Shown piece by piece: positions 34,436-43,953 of a DNA stretch of 64,000 bases. The stretch is taken from assembly GCF_001641695.1 (NCBI RefSeq), contig NZ_LSEF01000073.1:19754-83753 (forward strand). The letters are read 5' to 3'. This DNA comes from Bradyrhizobium neotropicale. GTDB lineage: Bacteria > Pseudomonadota > Alphaproteobacteria > Rhizobiales > Xanthobacteraceae. Every line of letters starts with the position of its first letter. Within the stretch, counting starts at the first letter, position 1. The notes below the pieces were generated by a model. The model was not told where the DNA came from, ran no database searches, and saw nothing but the letters and a program-made list of their open reading frames with translations. The position numbers and the translations under genes are program-made.

Positions 34436-35608
34436 ATGAAAAAATCACGGCCGATCCTCTGGATTTTGATCATCGCGGCCGTGGGCTCCGCGGGCTATTA
34501 CGGGTGGCAGCGATACTCCGCTGCTGAGGCCGGAAAAGCCCAGACCGCACAGAAGGGTCCGGCGCGGGCACCCGCCATTCCTGTGAGCGTTGCGCCGGTC
34601 GAGAAGACGGATTTTCCGGTCTATTTGACGGGTCTCGGCACGGTTCAGGGCTTCAACACGGTGCAGGTCCGGACCCGCGTGGATGGCCAGATCGACAAGA
34701 TCGCCTTCACTGAGGGCCAGATCGTCAATCAGGGCGATCTCCTGGTCGAAATCGATCCGCGGCCGTTCCAGGCCGTGCTCGACCAGGCCAAGGCCAAGAA
34801 GCAGCAGGACGAGGCCAACCTCGCCAACGCCAATCTCGACCTGCAGCGCTATACCAAGCTCGGCGAGTTCGCGACGCGGCAGCAGACCGATACCCAGCGC
34901 TCCACCGTCGCCCAGCTCACCGCCCAGATCGCCGCCGACGAAGCCGCGATCGCTAACGCCCAGACCCAGCTCGACTATACCCAGATCAAGGCGCCGATCA
35001 CCGGCGTCGCGGGCCTCCGCCAGGTCGACATCGGCAACATCGTCAACGCCGTTACACAGACCGGGATCGTCACGATCTCGCAGATCGAGCCCATCTCGGT
35101 GATCTTCACGGCGCCGGAGGATCAGCTTCCCTACATCAGCGAGGGGCAGAAGGCCGGCGCACTCAAGGTGATCGCGCTCACCACCGACGGCAAGAAGACG
35201 CTTGCGGAAGGCAAGCTCGCCGTCATCAACAACCAGGTCGATACGACCAGCGGAACTATTCGTCTCAAGGCGGTGTTCGACAACAAGGACCACAATTTGT
35301 GGCCGGGACAGTCGGTTTCGACACGGCTGCTGGTGCGCACCCTCAAGGATGCGACCGTGGTTCCGGATGATGCGGTCCAGCATTCGACCAATGGCCTGTA
35401 CGCATATACCGTCAACCAAGAGAACAAGGCCGAGCTGCGCAAGATCAAGGCCAGCTACTCCATCGACGGACGTTCCGTCGTTGATGAAGGGCTGACGCCA
35501 GGGCAGCAGGTGATCACCGGCGGTCAATTCAAGGTACAGCCGGGAAGCCTCGTCACCACGACCGTGGCGAGTTCGGATCCCGGCCAGAACAAGGTTCGAC
35601 AGGAATGA
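34436..35608 (+). CDS. RND efflux periplasmic adaptor subunit (MdtA-like)
   Basis: A 390-residue membrane-fusion protein. An N-terminal anchor (ILWILIIAAVGSAGYYGWQ) is followed by the lipoyl half-motifs (VRTRVDGQIDKIAFTEGQIV and APITGVAGLRQVDIGNIV) around a coiled-coil hairpin, and beta-barrel and proximal domains. It links the RND permease to an outer-membrane channel. The permease gene overlaps the stop by 4 bp. No outer-membrane factor gene is nearby, so a TolC-like channel must be supplied elsewhere. The drug spectrum is unknown. Confidence 0.9.
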   Translation: MKKSRPILWILIIAAVGSAGYYGWQRYSAAEAGKAQTAQKGPARAPAIPVSVAPVEKTDFPVYLTGLGTVQGFNTVQVRTRVDGQIDKIAFTEGQIVNQGDLLVEIDPRPFQAVLDQAKAKKQQDEANLANANLDLQRYTKLGEFATRQQTDTQRSTVAQLTAQIAADEAAIANAQTQLDYTQIKAPITGVAGLRQVDIGNIVNAVTQTGIVTISQIEPISVIFTAPEDQLPYISEGQKAGALKVIALTTDGKKTLAEGKLAVINNQVDTTSGTIRLKAVFDNKDHNLWPGQSVSTRLLVRTLKDATVVPDDAVQHSTNGLYAYTVNQENKAELRKIKASYSIDGRSVVDEGLTPGQQVITGGQFKVQPGSLVTTTVASSDPGQNKVRQE

Positions 35609-38600
35609 CCGAGGGCGGGATTTCGGCACCTTTCATCCGTTATCCCATCGGCACCTCGCTGCTGATGGCCGGCATCCTCTTTGTCGGTCTCGTCGCCTAT
35701 CCCCTGCTGCCCGTCGCGCCGCTGCCGCAGGTGGACTTCCCGACCATCCAGATCACCGCGAATCTGCCCGGCGGCAGTCCCGAGACCATGGCCTCGTCGG
35801 TGGCGCAGCCGCTCGAACGGCAATTCGCCCAGATTCCCGGCATCGCCCAGATGACCTCGACGAGCTATCTGGGCACGGCGTCGATCACCATCCAGTTCGA
35901 CCTCAACCGCAGCATCGACGGCGCCGCAAACGACGTGCAGGGCGCGATCAACGCGGCGAGCGGCCAGCTGCCCAAGAACCTGCCCTCGCCGCCGACCTAC
36001 CGCAAGGTGAACCCCGCGGACGCGCCGATCCTGCTATTGTCGGCGACCTCGGACACCCTGCCACTCACCAGCGTCAGCGACGCGGTCGACGCCCAGCTTG
36101 CCCAGCAGATCAGCCAGCTTTCCGGCGTTGCGCAGGTCTTCATCGGCGGTCAGCAGAAACCGTCCGTCCGCGTCCAGATCGATCCCGCGAAACTCGTCGC
36201 CAAGGGCCTGTCGCTCGAGGATGTGCGTAGCCAGATCGCGATCGCCACGGTCGACAGCCCCAAGGGCAACATCGACGGCGAGAAGCGCGCCTTTACGATC
36301 TACGCCAACGACCAGCTCACCCAGTCAAAGGACTGGAACGACGTCATCATCGCCTATCGCAATGGGGGCCCCTTGCGGATTCGGGACATCGGCCAGGCCG
36401 TCACCGGTCCCGAGGACGCCAAGCAGGCAGCCTGGGCCAACGGCAAGCGCGGCGTGTTCCTGGTGGTGTTCAAGCAGCCCGGCGCCAACGTCATCGAGAC
36501 CGTCGACCGGATCAAGGCAACGCTGCCCCGGCTCGTCGCGGCGATCCCGCCGGCCATCAAGATCGAGGTCATCAGCGACCGCACCACGACCATCCGCGCC
36601 GCGGTCGAGGACGTCCAGTTCACGCTGCTTCTGACCATTGCCCTCGTGGTCATGGTCATCTTCATCTTCCTGCGCAGCTTCTGGGCGACCGTGATTCCGA
36701 CTGTCACGGTTCCGCTGGCGCTCCTTGGCGCCTGCGCCCTGATGTGGGTTTTTGGCTATTCCTTGGACAATCTCTCACTGATGGCGCTGACGATCGCGGT
36801 CGGTTTCGTCGTCGACGACGCCATCGTGATGCTCGAGAACATCACGCGCTATATCGAGGAAGGCGCTTCCCCGCTGGCCGCCGCCTACAAGGGGTCGAAG
36901 GAAATCGGCTTCACCATCGTGTCGATCAGCGTCTCGCTGGTCGCCGTGCTCATCCCGTTGCTGCTGATGGGCGGCATCATCGGACGCCTGTTCCGCGAAT
37001 TCGCCGTCGTGCTGGCGATGACGATCTTCGTCTCGATGTTCGTGTCGCTGACGCTGACGCCGATGATGGCCTCACGCTTCCTGCGCGCGCATGGTGAAGT
37101 GACCCACGGCAAGTTCTACCAGTGGAGCGAACGCGCCTTCGACGCGATGTTGCGCGGCTACGAATACGTCCTCGATCACGCCCTGAGCTGGCGGCGCACC
37201 ACGCTCACGATCTTCTTCGCGACACTGGCCCTGTCGGTCTATCTGTTCGTCCTGATCCCGAAAGGCTTCTTCCCGCAGCAAGACGTCGGCCTGATCACCG
37301 CGACGTCGGAAGCCTCCCAGGACATCTCGTTCGCCGAGATGCAGCGGCGGCAGGTCGAGCTCGGCAAGGTCGTGATGGCCGATCCCGACGTCGCCTCGAT
37401 CGCAATGAACATCGGCGGCAGCGGCCGCGCCGGCAACAACGGCAACATGTTCATCACGCTGAAGCCGCGCGACCAGCGCCAGGCCTCCGCGCAGCAGATC
37501 ATCGGCCGGCTGCGCCCGCAGCTCGAGAAAGTGTCAGGCGCCCGCCTCTACATGCAAGCTGCCCAGGACGTGCGGCTCGGCGGCCGTCCGACCCGTACGC
37601 AGTTTGAGTTTACCCTGCAGGATGCCGATCTCGGCGAGCTCAACGAATGGGCGCCAAAAATCCTCGCCAAGATGCAGACGCTGCCGCAGCTGCGCGACGT
37701 CGCGACCGACCAGCAAACGCAGGGCACAACCGTCCAGCTCAAGATCAACCGCGACACTGCCTCGCGCTACGGCATCCAGCCGCAGCTGATCGACGACACG
37801 CTCTACGACGCCTTCGGCCAGCGCCAGGTCGCCCAGTACTTCACCCAGCTCAACAGCTATCACGTGATCCTGGAAATCCTGCCGGAGATGCAGGGCAATC
37901 TGGATTCGCTCAACAAGCTCTACCTGAAGTCGCCGCTGACCGGCGACCAGGTGCCGCTGTCGACCTTTGCGACCTGGACCACCGATCCGGTCCGGCCGCT
38001 CTCGATCAGCCACCAGGGCCAGTTCCCGGCAATCACGATCAGCTTCAACCTCGCGCAGGGCGTCGCGCTCGGTCAGGCCACCGAGGCGGTGCAGAAGGCA
38101 ATGGCTGATCTGGGCGCGCCGGCGACGCTCAATTCGAGCTTCCAGGGCACCGCGCAGGCATTCCAGCAGTCGCTCGGCACCGTGCCGCTGCTGATCCTCG
38201 CGGCGCTTGTCGTGGTCTATCTGATCCTCGGCATCCTCTACGAGAGCTACATCCATCCGATCACGATTCTGTCGACCCTGCCCTCGGCCGGCGTCGGAGC
38301 ACTCTTGATCCTGATGGCGGCCGGCTTCGACTTCAGCCTGATCGCGCTGATCGGCATCATCCTGCTGATCGGCATCGTGAAGAAGAACGGCATCATGATG
38401 GTCGACTTCGCCATCGCCGCCGAACGCGACGAGCACAAGACGCCGGAGGAATCGATCCGTCAGGCCGCGATCCTGCGCTTCCGCCCGATCATGATGACGA
38501 CGATGGCGGCGTTGCTGGGCGGCGTGCCCTTGATGCTCGGCCACGGCACCGGAGCCGAAATCCGCCAGCCGCTCGGCTACGCCATGGTCGGCGGCCTGAT

Positions 38601-38751
38601 CGTCAGCCAAGCGCTGACCCTGTTCACCACCCCGGTCGTCTACCTCTATCTCGACAAGTTCTCCAACCTGTTCTCGAGCGGGGGCCGTTCGGGCGATGGC
38701 GACGGGGACGAGGTGGCCGAGCACGGCACCGTCAAGGAAGCCGCAGAGTAA
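35605..38751 (+). CDS. RND efflux permease (MdtB/MdtC-like)
   Basis: A 1048-residue inner-membrane RND transporter that extrudes hydrophobic compounds using protons. Twelve helices and two periplasmic porter domains are recognisable; the proton-relay region includes AVGFVVDDAIVMLENITRYIEEG (helix 4) and the second repeat GIVKKNGIMMVDFAI. FIRYPIGTSLLMAGI is the typical HAE1 start. A single permease gene suggests a homotrimer, unlike the MdtB/MdtC heteromer. It overlaps the adaptor gene by 4 bp. Confidence 0.93.
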   Translation: MTEGGISAPFIRYPIGTSLLMAGILFVGLVAYPLLPVAPLPQVDFPTIQITANLPGGSPETMASSVAQPLERQFAQIPGIAQMTSTSYLGTASITIQFDLNRSIDGAANDVQGAINAASGQLPKNLPSPPTYRKVNPADAPILLLSATSDTLPLTSVSDAVDAQLAQQISQLSGVAQVFIGGQQKPSVRVQIDPAKLVAKGLSLEDVRSQIAIATVDSPKGNIDGEKRAFTIYANDQLTQSKDWNDVIIAYRNGGPLRIRDIGQAVTGPEDAKQAAWANGKRGVFLVVFKQPGANVIETVDRIKATLPRLVAAIPPAIKIEVISDRTTTIRAAVEDVQFTLLLTIALVVMVIFIFLRSFWATVIPTVTVPLALLGACALMWVFGYSLDNLSLMALTIAVGFVVDDAIVMLENITRYIEEGASPLAAAYKGSKEIGFTIVSISVSLVAVLIPLLLMGGIIGRLFREFAVVLAMTIFVSMFVSLTLTPMMASRFLRAHGEVTHGKFYQWSERAFDAMLRGYEYVLDHALSWRRTTLTIFFATLALSVYLFVLIPKGFFPQQDVGLITATSEASQDISFAEMQRRQVELGKVVMADPDVASIAMNIGGSGRAGNNGNMFITLKPRDQRQASAQQIIGRLRPQLEKVSGARLYMQAAQDVRLGGRPTRTQFEFTLQDADLGELNEWAPKILAKMQTLPQLRDVATDQQTQGTTVQLKINRDTASRYGIQPQLIDDTLYDAFGQRQVAQYFTQLNSYHVILEILPEMQGNLDSLNKLYLKSPLTGDQVPLSTFATWTTDPVRPLSISHQGQFPAITISFNLAQGVALGQATEAVQKAMADLGAPATLNSSFQGTAQAFQQSLGTVPLLILAALVVVYLILGILYESYIHPITILSTLPSAGVGALLILMAAGFDFSLIALIGIILLIGIVKKNGIMMVDFAIAAERDEHKTPEESIRQAAILRFRPIMMTTMAALLGGVPLMLGHGTGAEIRQPLGYAMVGGLIVSQALTLFTTPVVYLYLDKFSNLFSSGGRSGDGDGDEVAEHGTVKEAAE

Positions 38752-38814
38752 GCTTGCGCTACCCGTCCTGCGACGGTACAGCGACACTCCCCTTTCACGC
38801 CAACGCGATATTTC

Positions 38815-39396
38815 ATGCCCATGCGATCCAAACTGATTGCCTTCACTGCCGCTGCCCTGTTGTCGACGGGCGCCGCGTACGCTCAGCAAGCCGCCAAGAA
38901 GAATGCGGCGCCGGCTCACCCCGCGCCGGCCGCAGTGCCGTCGCCCGCCCCGCAAGCGCAGGCCGACGCCGCGCAAGGCGACGCGCAGCAGCCGGGCTGG
39001 ATCGCGCGCTGCACCAGCCCGAGCCGAGACGCACCGCTCGAATGCGCGATCGAGCAGAACGCCGTCCTGACCAAGACCGGCCAGACCGTCGTCCTGATCA
39101 ACATCCGCGTCGCCCCCGATACCCGCACGCCGGTGGCACTGCTCCAGCTTCCGCTCGGCCTCAACCTTCCCGTGGGCGCAAAGCTCCAGGTCGACGAAGG
39201 CAAGGCGATCGACCTTCAGATCCAGACCTGTGAAAACCGCGGCTGCTATGCCTCTACCCCGATCGCGCCGGATCTGCTCGCGACGCTGAAGTCGGGCAAG
39301 CAGTTGAAGGTCTCCTTCCAGAACATGGCCAAGGAGACGCTCACAATCCCGATGCCACTCAGCGACTTCGCGGCCGCCTACGACAAGATCAAGTAA
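38815..39396 (+). CDS. Invasion-associated locus B (IalB) family protein
   Basis: A 193-residue exported protein. The signal peptide is KLIAFTAAALLSTGAAYAQ, followed by an alanine/proline-rich linker (about 26-60) and an IalB domain (WIARCTSPSRDAPLECAIEQ through MPLSDFAAAYDKI) with conserved cysteines including CENRGCYA. ATG 38815 or 38821 may start it. In Bartonella IalB affects erythrocyte invasion, but the family is common in free-living alphaproteobacteria with unknown role. It follows the RND gene by 63 bp and may be co-transcribed. Confidence 0.85.
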   Translation: MPMRSKLIAFTAAALLSTGAAYAQQAAKKNAAPAHPAPAAVPSPAPQAQADAAQGDAQQPGWIARCTSPSRDAPLECAIEQNAVLTKTGQTVVLINIRVAPDTRTPVALLQLPLGLNLPVGAKLQVDEGKAIDLQIQTCENRGCYASTPIAPDLLATLKSGKQLKVSFQNMAKETLTIPMPLSDFAAAYDKIK

Positions 39397-39413
39397 CGGG
39401 CGTTTCCTTCCCT

Positions 39414-41702
39414 TTACTGCCGCGCCATCTGCGCATTGCCGACGGCATCGCCATCGAGCGTCTGGTCGTTGTGCATGGTGACGGTGACGCGCGACAGCCG
39501 TCCAGCGAATTCGAACGGCGCCTCGTAATGCGACACGGGGCTGCCGCGGTCGCGGCCAATGTCGAGGCCGGACCACGAGATCAGCGTGTGAAAACCGAGC
39601 TGGGTCTGGAGCGACCCGGCCGGCTCGCCATCGATCAGCAGCGTGTATTCGGAGATGCCGGTGCGCGAGCCCTTGGCGGGCGGCTCCTTGCGCACGAGGC
39701 GCTCGACATGCACCCCTAGCCGCTGGACGCCCGACGGCACCTTGCGATCCGAGCGCACGATCTGGTGGCTGCCGCCGATGTTGAGGTCGTGCACCAAGAG
39801 ACCATCCTTGATGTAAAGGCTGTAGCCCGACGTCGCATCGCCATGCGCGATCAACACGCCGTGGGCGCCCGTCCCATCGATCTCGACATGCGCCTCGATC
39901 GTGTAGCTGCGGCTGCGCACGTCGGGCGCAACGTCGGTCGGCACGTGTCCCATGCCGGCATGGAAGACGAAATGGTGACGCGCGCCGTGGAAGCGCGCGG
40001 CGTTCTCGGCAAAGCGCGGGCCAAACCGGTCGTCGAGCGGCAGCACGTTGTGCGTCTCGGCCTCCGCCCACCAGAGCGCGATCATCTCGGCCAAACGATC
40101 CGGCTGCTCCGCGGCAAGATCATTGGTCTCGGAAAAATCCAGGTCGAGATGAAACAGCTCCCATTTGTCGTTCTCGAACGGCGTGCCCGGTGGATGATAG
40201 GCGACCGCCTTCCAGCCGCCGTGCCAGAGGCCGCGATGGCCGAACATCTCGAAATATTGCGGCGAACGCTTCGATGGCGCCGACGCATCGGTGATCGAGC
40301 GCGCAAAGCTCTCGCCTTCGAGCGGCATCTGCGGACAGCCAGCGATCGTGTTGGGCGCCTCGATGCCGATCAGATCCAAGAGCGTCGGCGTGAGGTCGCA
40401 GGCATGCACGAACTGGTGGCGTAGCTCGCCCCTGCCTGCGATGGGCTTCGGCCAGTTGATCACGAAGGGATCGCGGATACCGCCGCCATGGGTGTTCTGC
40501 TTGTAGCGGCGCAGCGGCGTGTTCGAAGCCATCGCCCAGCCATGTGGGAAATTGCTGTGGGTGTCGGGCCCGCCGATGTCGTCGATGCGGCGCAGCTTCT
40601 CCGCGATCGGCTCCGGCTTGAAATTGAACGGCCCCATCGCATTGACGAAGCCGAGCGGCCCACCCTCCTGGCTCGCGCCGTTGTCGGACATCACGATGAT
40701 CATCGTGTTGTCGCGGATGCCGGCCGTCTCCAGGAAGGCGACGAGCCGCGCCAGATGCCAATCGGAATGGTCGAGCATGCCGGCGAAGGCGGCTTGCAGG
40801 CGCGTAAACACGCGCCGCTCGTCGGCGGAATGCTCCTCCCAGGCCTTCACGCCGTCGTTGCGCACGGGCATTCGCGTGTCCTGCGGCACCAGCCCCATCG
40901 CCTTCTGCCGCGACAGCCGCTGCTCACGCTCGACGTCCCAGCCGTGCGCGAACGCAGCGTCATAGCTCCTGATGATATCGGATGGCGCCTGGTGCGGCGC
41001 ATGACAGGCGCCCAGCGCGACCCAGGTCAGCCAGGGGATATCGGGCCGGTCGGCGACGTGGTCGCCGATGAAGCGGATGGCCTGGTCGATGAGATCTTCG
41101 GTCAGATGATAGCGTTCGGCATATGTCCCCGGCGGATCGATATGCGTGTTGTCGGAGACGAGCTCGGGCGCATACTGGTCAGTCTCGGCATCAAGGAAGC
41201 CGTAGAAGCGGTCGAAGCCGCGCCCGAGCGGCCAGCCGTCGAACGGGCCCGTGGCGCCGCTTTCGGTCAGCGGCGTGACGTGCCATTTGCCGACCATGTA
41301 GTTGCGATAGCCGTGCACGCGCAGCATCTCGGCGAGTGTCCCCGCCTCGCGTGCAATCTTGCCGCGATAGCCGGGATAACCGGAGTCGAAATTGGCAAGG
41401 CATCCGACCCCGACCGAATGGTGGTTGCGCCCGGTGAGCAGCGCCGCGCGCGTCGTCGAGCACATCGCCGTGGTGTGGAAGCCGGTGTAGCGCAAGCCTT
41501 CGGCGGCGAGCCGATCGATGGTCGGCGTCCTGATCGCCGAGCCGTAGCAGCCGAAATCGGAGAAGCCGACGTCGTCGAACAGCACGACCAGGATGTTTGG
41601 CGCGCCCTGAGGCGGCTTCGGCGCCTCCGGCCACCAGGGTCTCGAGTCCGCGACGGTCTTGCCGACGGTGCCGCGGAACGGCGTGCCGCTGCCTGCGCTC
41701 AT
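39414..41702 (-). CDS. Arylsulfatase (sulfatase family)
   Basis: A 762-residue alkaline-phosphatase-fold sulfatase. The formylglycine motif is AMCSTTRAALLTGR, with CxTxR instead of the usual CxPxR; the cysteine to be oxidised is present. Metal-ligand segments include LVVLFDDVGFSDFGCYG and VMSDNGASQEGG. No signal peptide is evident, so it is likely cytoplasmic. GGGAGGAG before ATG 41702 fixes the start. It hydrolyses sulfate esters, possibly for sulfur supply. A divergent TetR-family gene about 95 bp away with a shared palindrome is the likely repressor. Confidence 0.9.
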   Translation of the reverse strand: MSAGSGTPFRGTVGKTVADSRPWWPEAPKPPQGAPNILVVLFDDVGFSDFGCYGSAIRTPTIDRLAAEGLRYTGFHTTAMCSTTRAALLTGRNHHSVGVGCLANFDSGYPGYRGKIAREAGTLAEMLRVHGYRNYMVGKWHVTPLTESGATGPFDGWPLGRGFDRFYGFLDAETDQYAPELVSDNTHIDPPGTYAERYHLTEDLIDQAIRFIGDHVADRPDIPWLTWVALGACHAPHQAPSDIIRSYDAAFAHGWDVEREQRLSRQKAMGLVPQDTRMPVRNDGVKAWEEHSADERRVFTRLQAAFAGMLDHSDWHLARLVAFLETAGIRDNTMIIVMSDNGASQEGGPLGFVNAMGPFNFKPEPIAEKLRRIDDIGGPDTHSNFPHGWAMASNTPLRRYKQNTHGGGIRDPFVINWPKPIAGRGELRHQFVHACDLTPTLLDLIGIEAPNTIAGCPQMPLEGESFARSITDASAPSKRSPQYFEMFGHRGLWHGGWKAVAYHPPGTPFENDKWELFHLDLDFSETNDLAAEQPDRLAEMIALWWAEAETHNVLPLDDRFGPRFAENAARFHGARHHFVFHAGMGHVPTDVAPDVRSRSYTIEAHVEIDGTGAHGVLIAHGDATSGYSLYIKDGLLVHDLNIGGSHQIVRSDRKVPSGVQRLGVHVERLVRKEPPAKGSRTGISEYTLLIDGEPAGSLQTQLGFHTLISWSGLDIGRDRGSPVSHYEAPFEFAGRLSRVTVTMHNDQTLDGDAVGNAQMARQ

Positions 41703-41760
41703 CTGCTCCTCCCTGATTGCTGCGCGAGCGGCCACGGTTGACCCAAGGCCCGTCTACGCA

Positions 41761-41792
41761 TAAATTATAATCCGAATTATGATTATAATTTA
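41761..41792. promoter_or_regulatory. Palindromic operator between sulfatase and TetR genes
   Basis: TAAATTATAATC (41761-41772) and GATTATAATTTA (41781-41792) form 12-bp perfect arms around the 8-base spacer CGAATTAT. Each arm contains TATAAT on one or other strand, so it overlaps possible -10 boxes for both divergent genes. It is just 6 bp before the TetR start. It is strikingly AT-rich against the surrounding DNA. Confidence 0.8.
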
Positions 41793-41798
41793 AGCTGG

Positions 41799-42488
41799 AT
41801 GCAAGCACGGATGCGGCCACGATCAAGGGAGCCGGAACTTCGCGAGTTCGACCTGCCGGGCGTTGCCCCGTCGCGCCAGAAGCGCAGCCGGGAGATGACG
41901 TTCGCGCTGTTACGCGCAGGCGCCGACATGCTGCGCACGCGCAGCCTTGGCGAACTCGCGATCGAGCCCCTCTGCGCCGAGGTCGGCGTGACCGTCGGCG
42001 CGTTCTACAGCCGCTTCGAGAGCAAGGAAGCCTATTTCAACGCGCTGATTGCCCTCGCTGCGCGCGATGGCGAACAACGGCTGACGGACATGGGCAGCGC
42101 TTCGTCAGCGAACGTCGGTCTTGATGAGCTCTGTCGCGTCATCGTCAGCGGCATCATTGCCTGGATACGCAAGCACGAGGGCGTGCTGCGCGCCGCGCTT
42201 CAGCATGACGATACGCGCCCGGACAAATGGACGACGTTCAAGGGCCTCGCCCGCGCCACCGGCGAGCACGCCACCCCTCTCCTGCTGCCGGCGATGGGCA
42301 AGGGCCGCAAGGCGGCAAAGACCCGCGCCATCGCCTTCGGCTTCCAGGTCGTGCTCGGCACGCTCGTGAATGCAATCCTCAACGATCCCGGCCCGCTATC
42401 GCTCCAGTCGAAAGAGATGGAGGCCCGGCTCGCCGACTGCCTGTTGCTGCTGCTTCAGGCGGAAATTGGTCAGCCGACGCCCAGATAG
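41799..42488 (+). CDS. TetR/AcrR-family transcriptional regulator
   Basis: A 229-residue regulator. The helix-turn-helix is in about residues 30-75 (LGELAIEPLCAEVGVTVGAFYSRFESKEAYFNAL), followed by an all-helical ligand domain. It starts immediately after the palindromic operator and diverges from the arylsulfatase gene; autoregulation and sulfatase repression are likely. Its 3-prime end overlaps the convergent livF-like gene by 19 bp. Ligand unknown. Confidence 0.88.
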   Translation: MQARMRPRSREPELREFDLPGVAPSRQKRSREMTFALLRAGADMLRTRSLGELAIEPLCAEVGVTVGAFYSRFESKEAYFNALIALAARDGEQRLTDMGSASSANVGLDELCRVIVSGIIAWIRKHEGVLRAALQHDDTRPDKWTTFKGLARATGEHATPLLLPAMGKGRKAAKTRAIAFGFQVVLGTLVNAILNDPGPLSLQSKEMEARLADCLLLLLQAEIGQPTPR

Positions 42489-43189
42489 GCCTTTTGCACC
42501 TGCGGATCGTCGGCCAGCGCCGCCGCCGTGCCGGACAGCACGCTTCTGCCGACCTGGAGCACGGTCGCGAAATCCGACACTTCCAGCGCGAGTTCGATCG
42601 ACTGCTCGGCGAGCAGGATGGTCAGGCCCTCGCGATGCAGGCGGCCGAAGGTCTCGTACATCGATTCGACGACCGCCGGCGCAAGGCCGAGCGACGGTTC
42701 GTCGAGCATCAGGAGTCTTGGATCGCTCATCAAGGCGCGGCCGACCGCGAGCATCTGCCGCTCGCCGCCGGACATGGTGCCGGCGCGCTGGTCGCGGCGC
42801 TCCTTCAGGCGCGGAAAAATCTCGTAGACGCGCTCGAGCAGTGCGGCCTTGCGCGACTTGTCGTGTAGCGGCGTTGCCCCGAGCAAGAGATTGTTCTCGA
42901 CGCTCTGCTGCACGAACAGCCGCCAGCCTTCCGGTGACAACGCGAGCCCCTTGCGTACGATCGCGAAGGCGTTCTGGCCCGCGATGTCCTCGCCGCGAAA
43001 GCTGATCACGCCGGAATGCACCGGGATGAGGCCGGCAACCGCGTTCAACGTCGTGGTCTTGCCACCGCCGTTCGAGCCGAGCAGCGCGACGACGCTGCCC
43101 TCGGGCACCTCCAGCGACACGTCGGAGACGCCGATCAAATCGCCGTAGCGCACCTCGAGGTGCTCGATCCGGAGCAAAGGCCCGCTCAT
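42470..43189 (-). CDS. livF: Branched-chain amino acid-type ABC transporter ATP-binding protein (LivF)
   Basis: A 239-residue ABC ATPase of the LivF group. Walker A is LGSNGGGKTT, the signature is MSGGERQMLAVGRALM, Walker B is LLMLDEPSLGLAP and the H-loop follows at AEQSIELAL. With LivG it powers a Liv-type HAAT importer. Its start overlaps the livG stop by 4 bp. Last gene of the leftward liv operon. Confidence 0.93.
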   Translation of the reverse strand: MSGPLLRIEHLEVRYGDLIGVSDVSLEVPEGSVVALLGSNGGGKTTTLNAVAGLIPVHSGVISFRGEDIAGQNAFAIVRKGLALSPEGWRLFVQQSVENNLLLGATPLHDKSRKAALLERVYEIFPRLKERRDQRAGTMSGGERQMLAVGRALMSDPRLLMLDEPSLGLAPAVVESMYETFGRLHREGLTILLAEQSIELALEVSDFATVLQVGRSVLSGTAAALADDPQVQKAYLGVG

Positions 43190-43953
43190 GTGAGCGGCCC
43201 GCCCATCAGCTCGATCGGCGTGTGTCCCGCGGCCGCCTTGGCCGCGCGGGTGCCGAGATAGGCCGCGATCACCGCGGGGTTGGACGTGACCTCGCGCGGG
43301 CTGCCGCGGGCGATTTCCTTGCCTTGATGGAACACCATCACGCGGCTTGCCAGCGACATGATCACTTCCATGATGTGCTCGACGATGACGAGCGTGATGC
43401 CGGAGCGGTGGATGTCGCGCACGAGGTCGATCGCGAGCTTCACCTCATTGGCGTTGAGACCGGCCATGGCCTCGTCGAGCAACAACACCTTCGGCTCGGT
43501 CGCGAGCGCCCGCGCAATCTCCAGCCGCTTGCGCCCGGGCGTGCCGAGCGAGCGCGCGGACGCCTCCGCAAGCCGGCTCATCCCGACGCGCTCCAGCACG
43601 GCGTGCGCCTTGGTCTCGGCTTCGGCGCGATGCGAAGACCGCAGGAAGGCGCCGATCATGACGTTCTCGAGCACCGTCATGCCCTCGAACGTCTGCGGCA
43701 CCTGGAAGGTGCGCGCGAGCCCGAGCTCCGCGCGCAGCTCCGGCGTGAAGTCGGTGATGTCACGCCCCCCGAATAGCACGCGGCCGGAGGTGGCCTTGAG
43801 GTCGCCGGTCAGGCAATTGAAGAAGGTGGACTTGCCGGCGCCGTTCGGACCGATCAGGCCGAGGATGTCGCCTTGCTCCAGCGTCACGGAGGCATCGTCC
43901 ACTGCCTTGAAGCTGCCGAACGCCTTGGTGATGCCGCGTGCTTCAAGGAGCAT
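43186..43953 (-). CDS. livG: Branched-chain amino acid-type ABC transporter ATP-binding protein (LivG)
   Basis: A 255-residue ATPase of the LivG group. Walker A is GPNGAGKST, the signature region reads LGTPGRKRLEIARALA, Walker B is VLLLDEAMAGLN and the switch region VEHIMEVIM. The ABC signature is noncanonical, with LGTPGRKR in place of LSGGQ; such divergence is common in LivG. Start ATG 43953 follows AAGGAG; the frame to 44013 is rejected. It overlaps livM by 11 bp. Confidence 0.92.
   Translation of the reverse strand: MLLEARGITKAFGSFKAVDDASVTLEQGDILGLIGPNGAGKSTFFNCLTGDLKATSGRVLFGGRDITDFTPELRAELGLARTFQVPQTFEGMTVLENVMIGAFLRSSHRAEAETKAHAVLERVGMSRLAEASARSLGTPGRKRLEIARALATEPKVLLLDEAMAGLNANEVKLAIDLVRDIHRSGITLVIVEHIMEVIMSLASRVMVFHQGKEIARGSPREVTSNPAVIAAYLGTRAAKAAAGHTPIELMGGPLT

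Noticed and set aside
37534..40071. An 845-codon open frame crossing the RND permease, IalB and the sulfatase end
   Set aside because: It runs antisense through two genes and out of frame through a third, all with strong homology.
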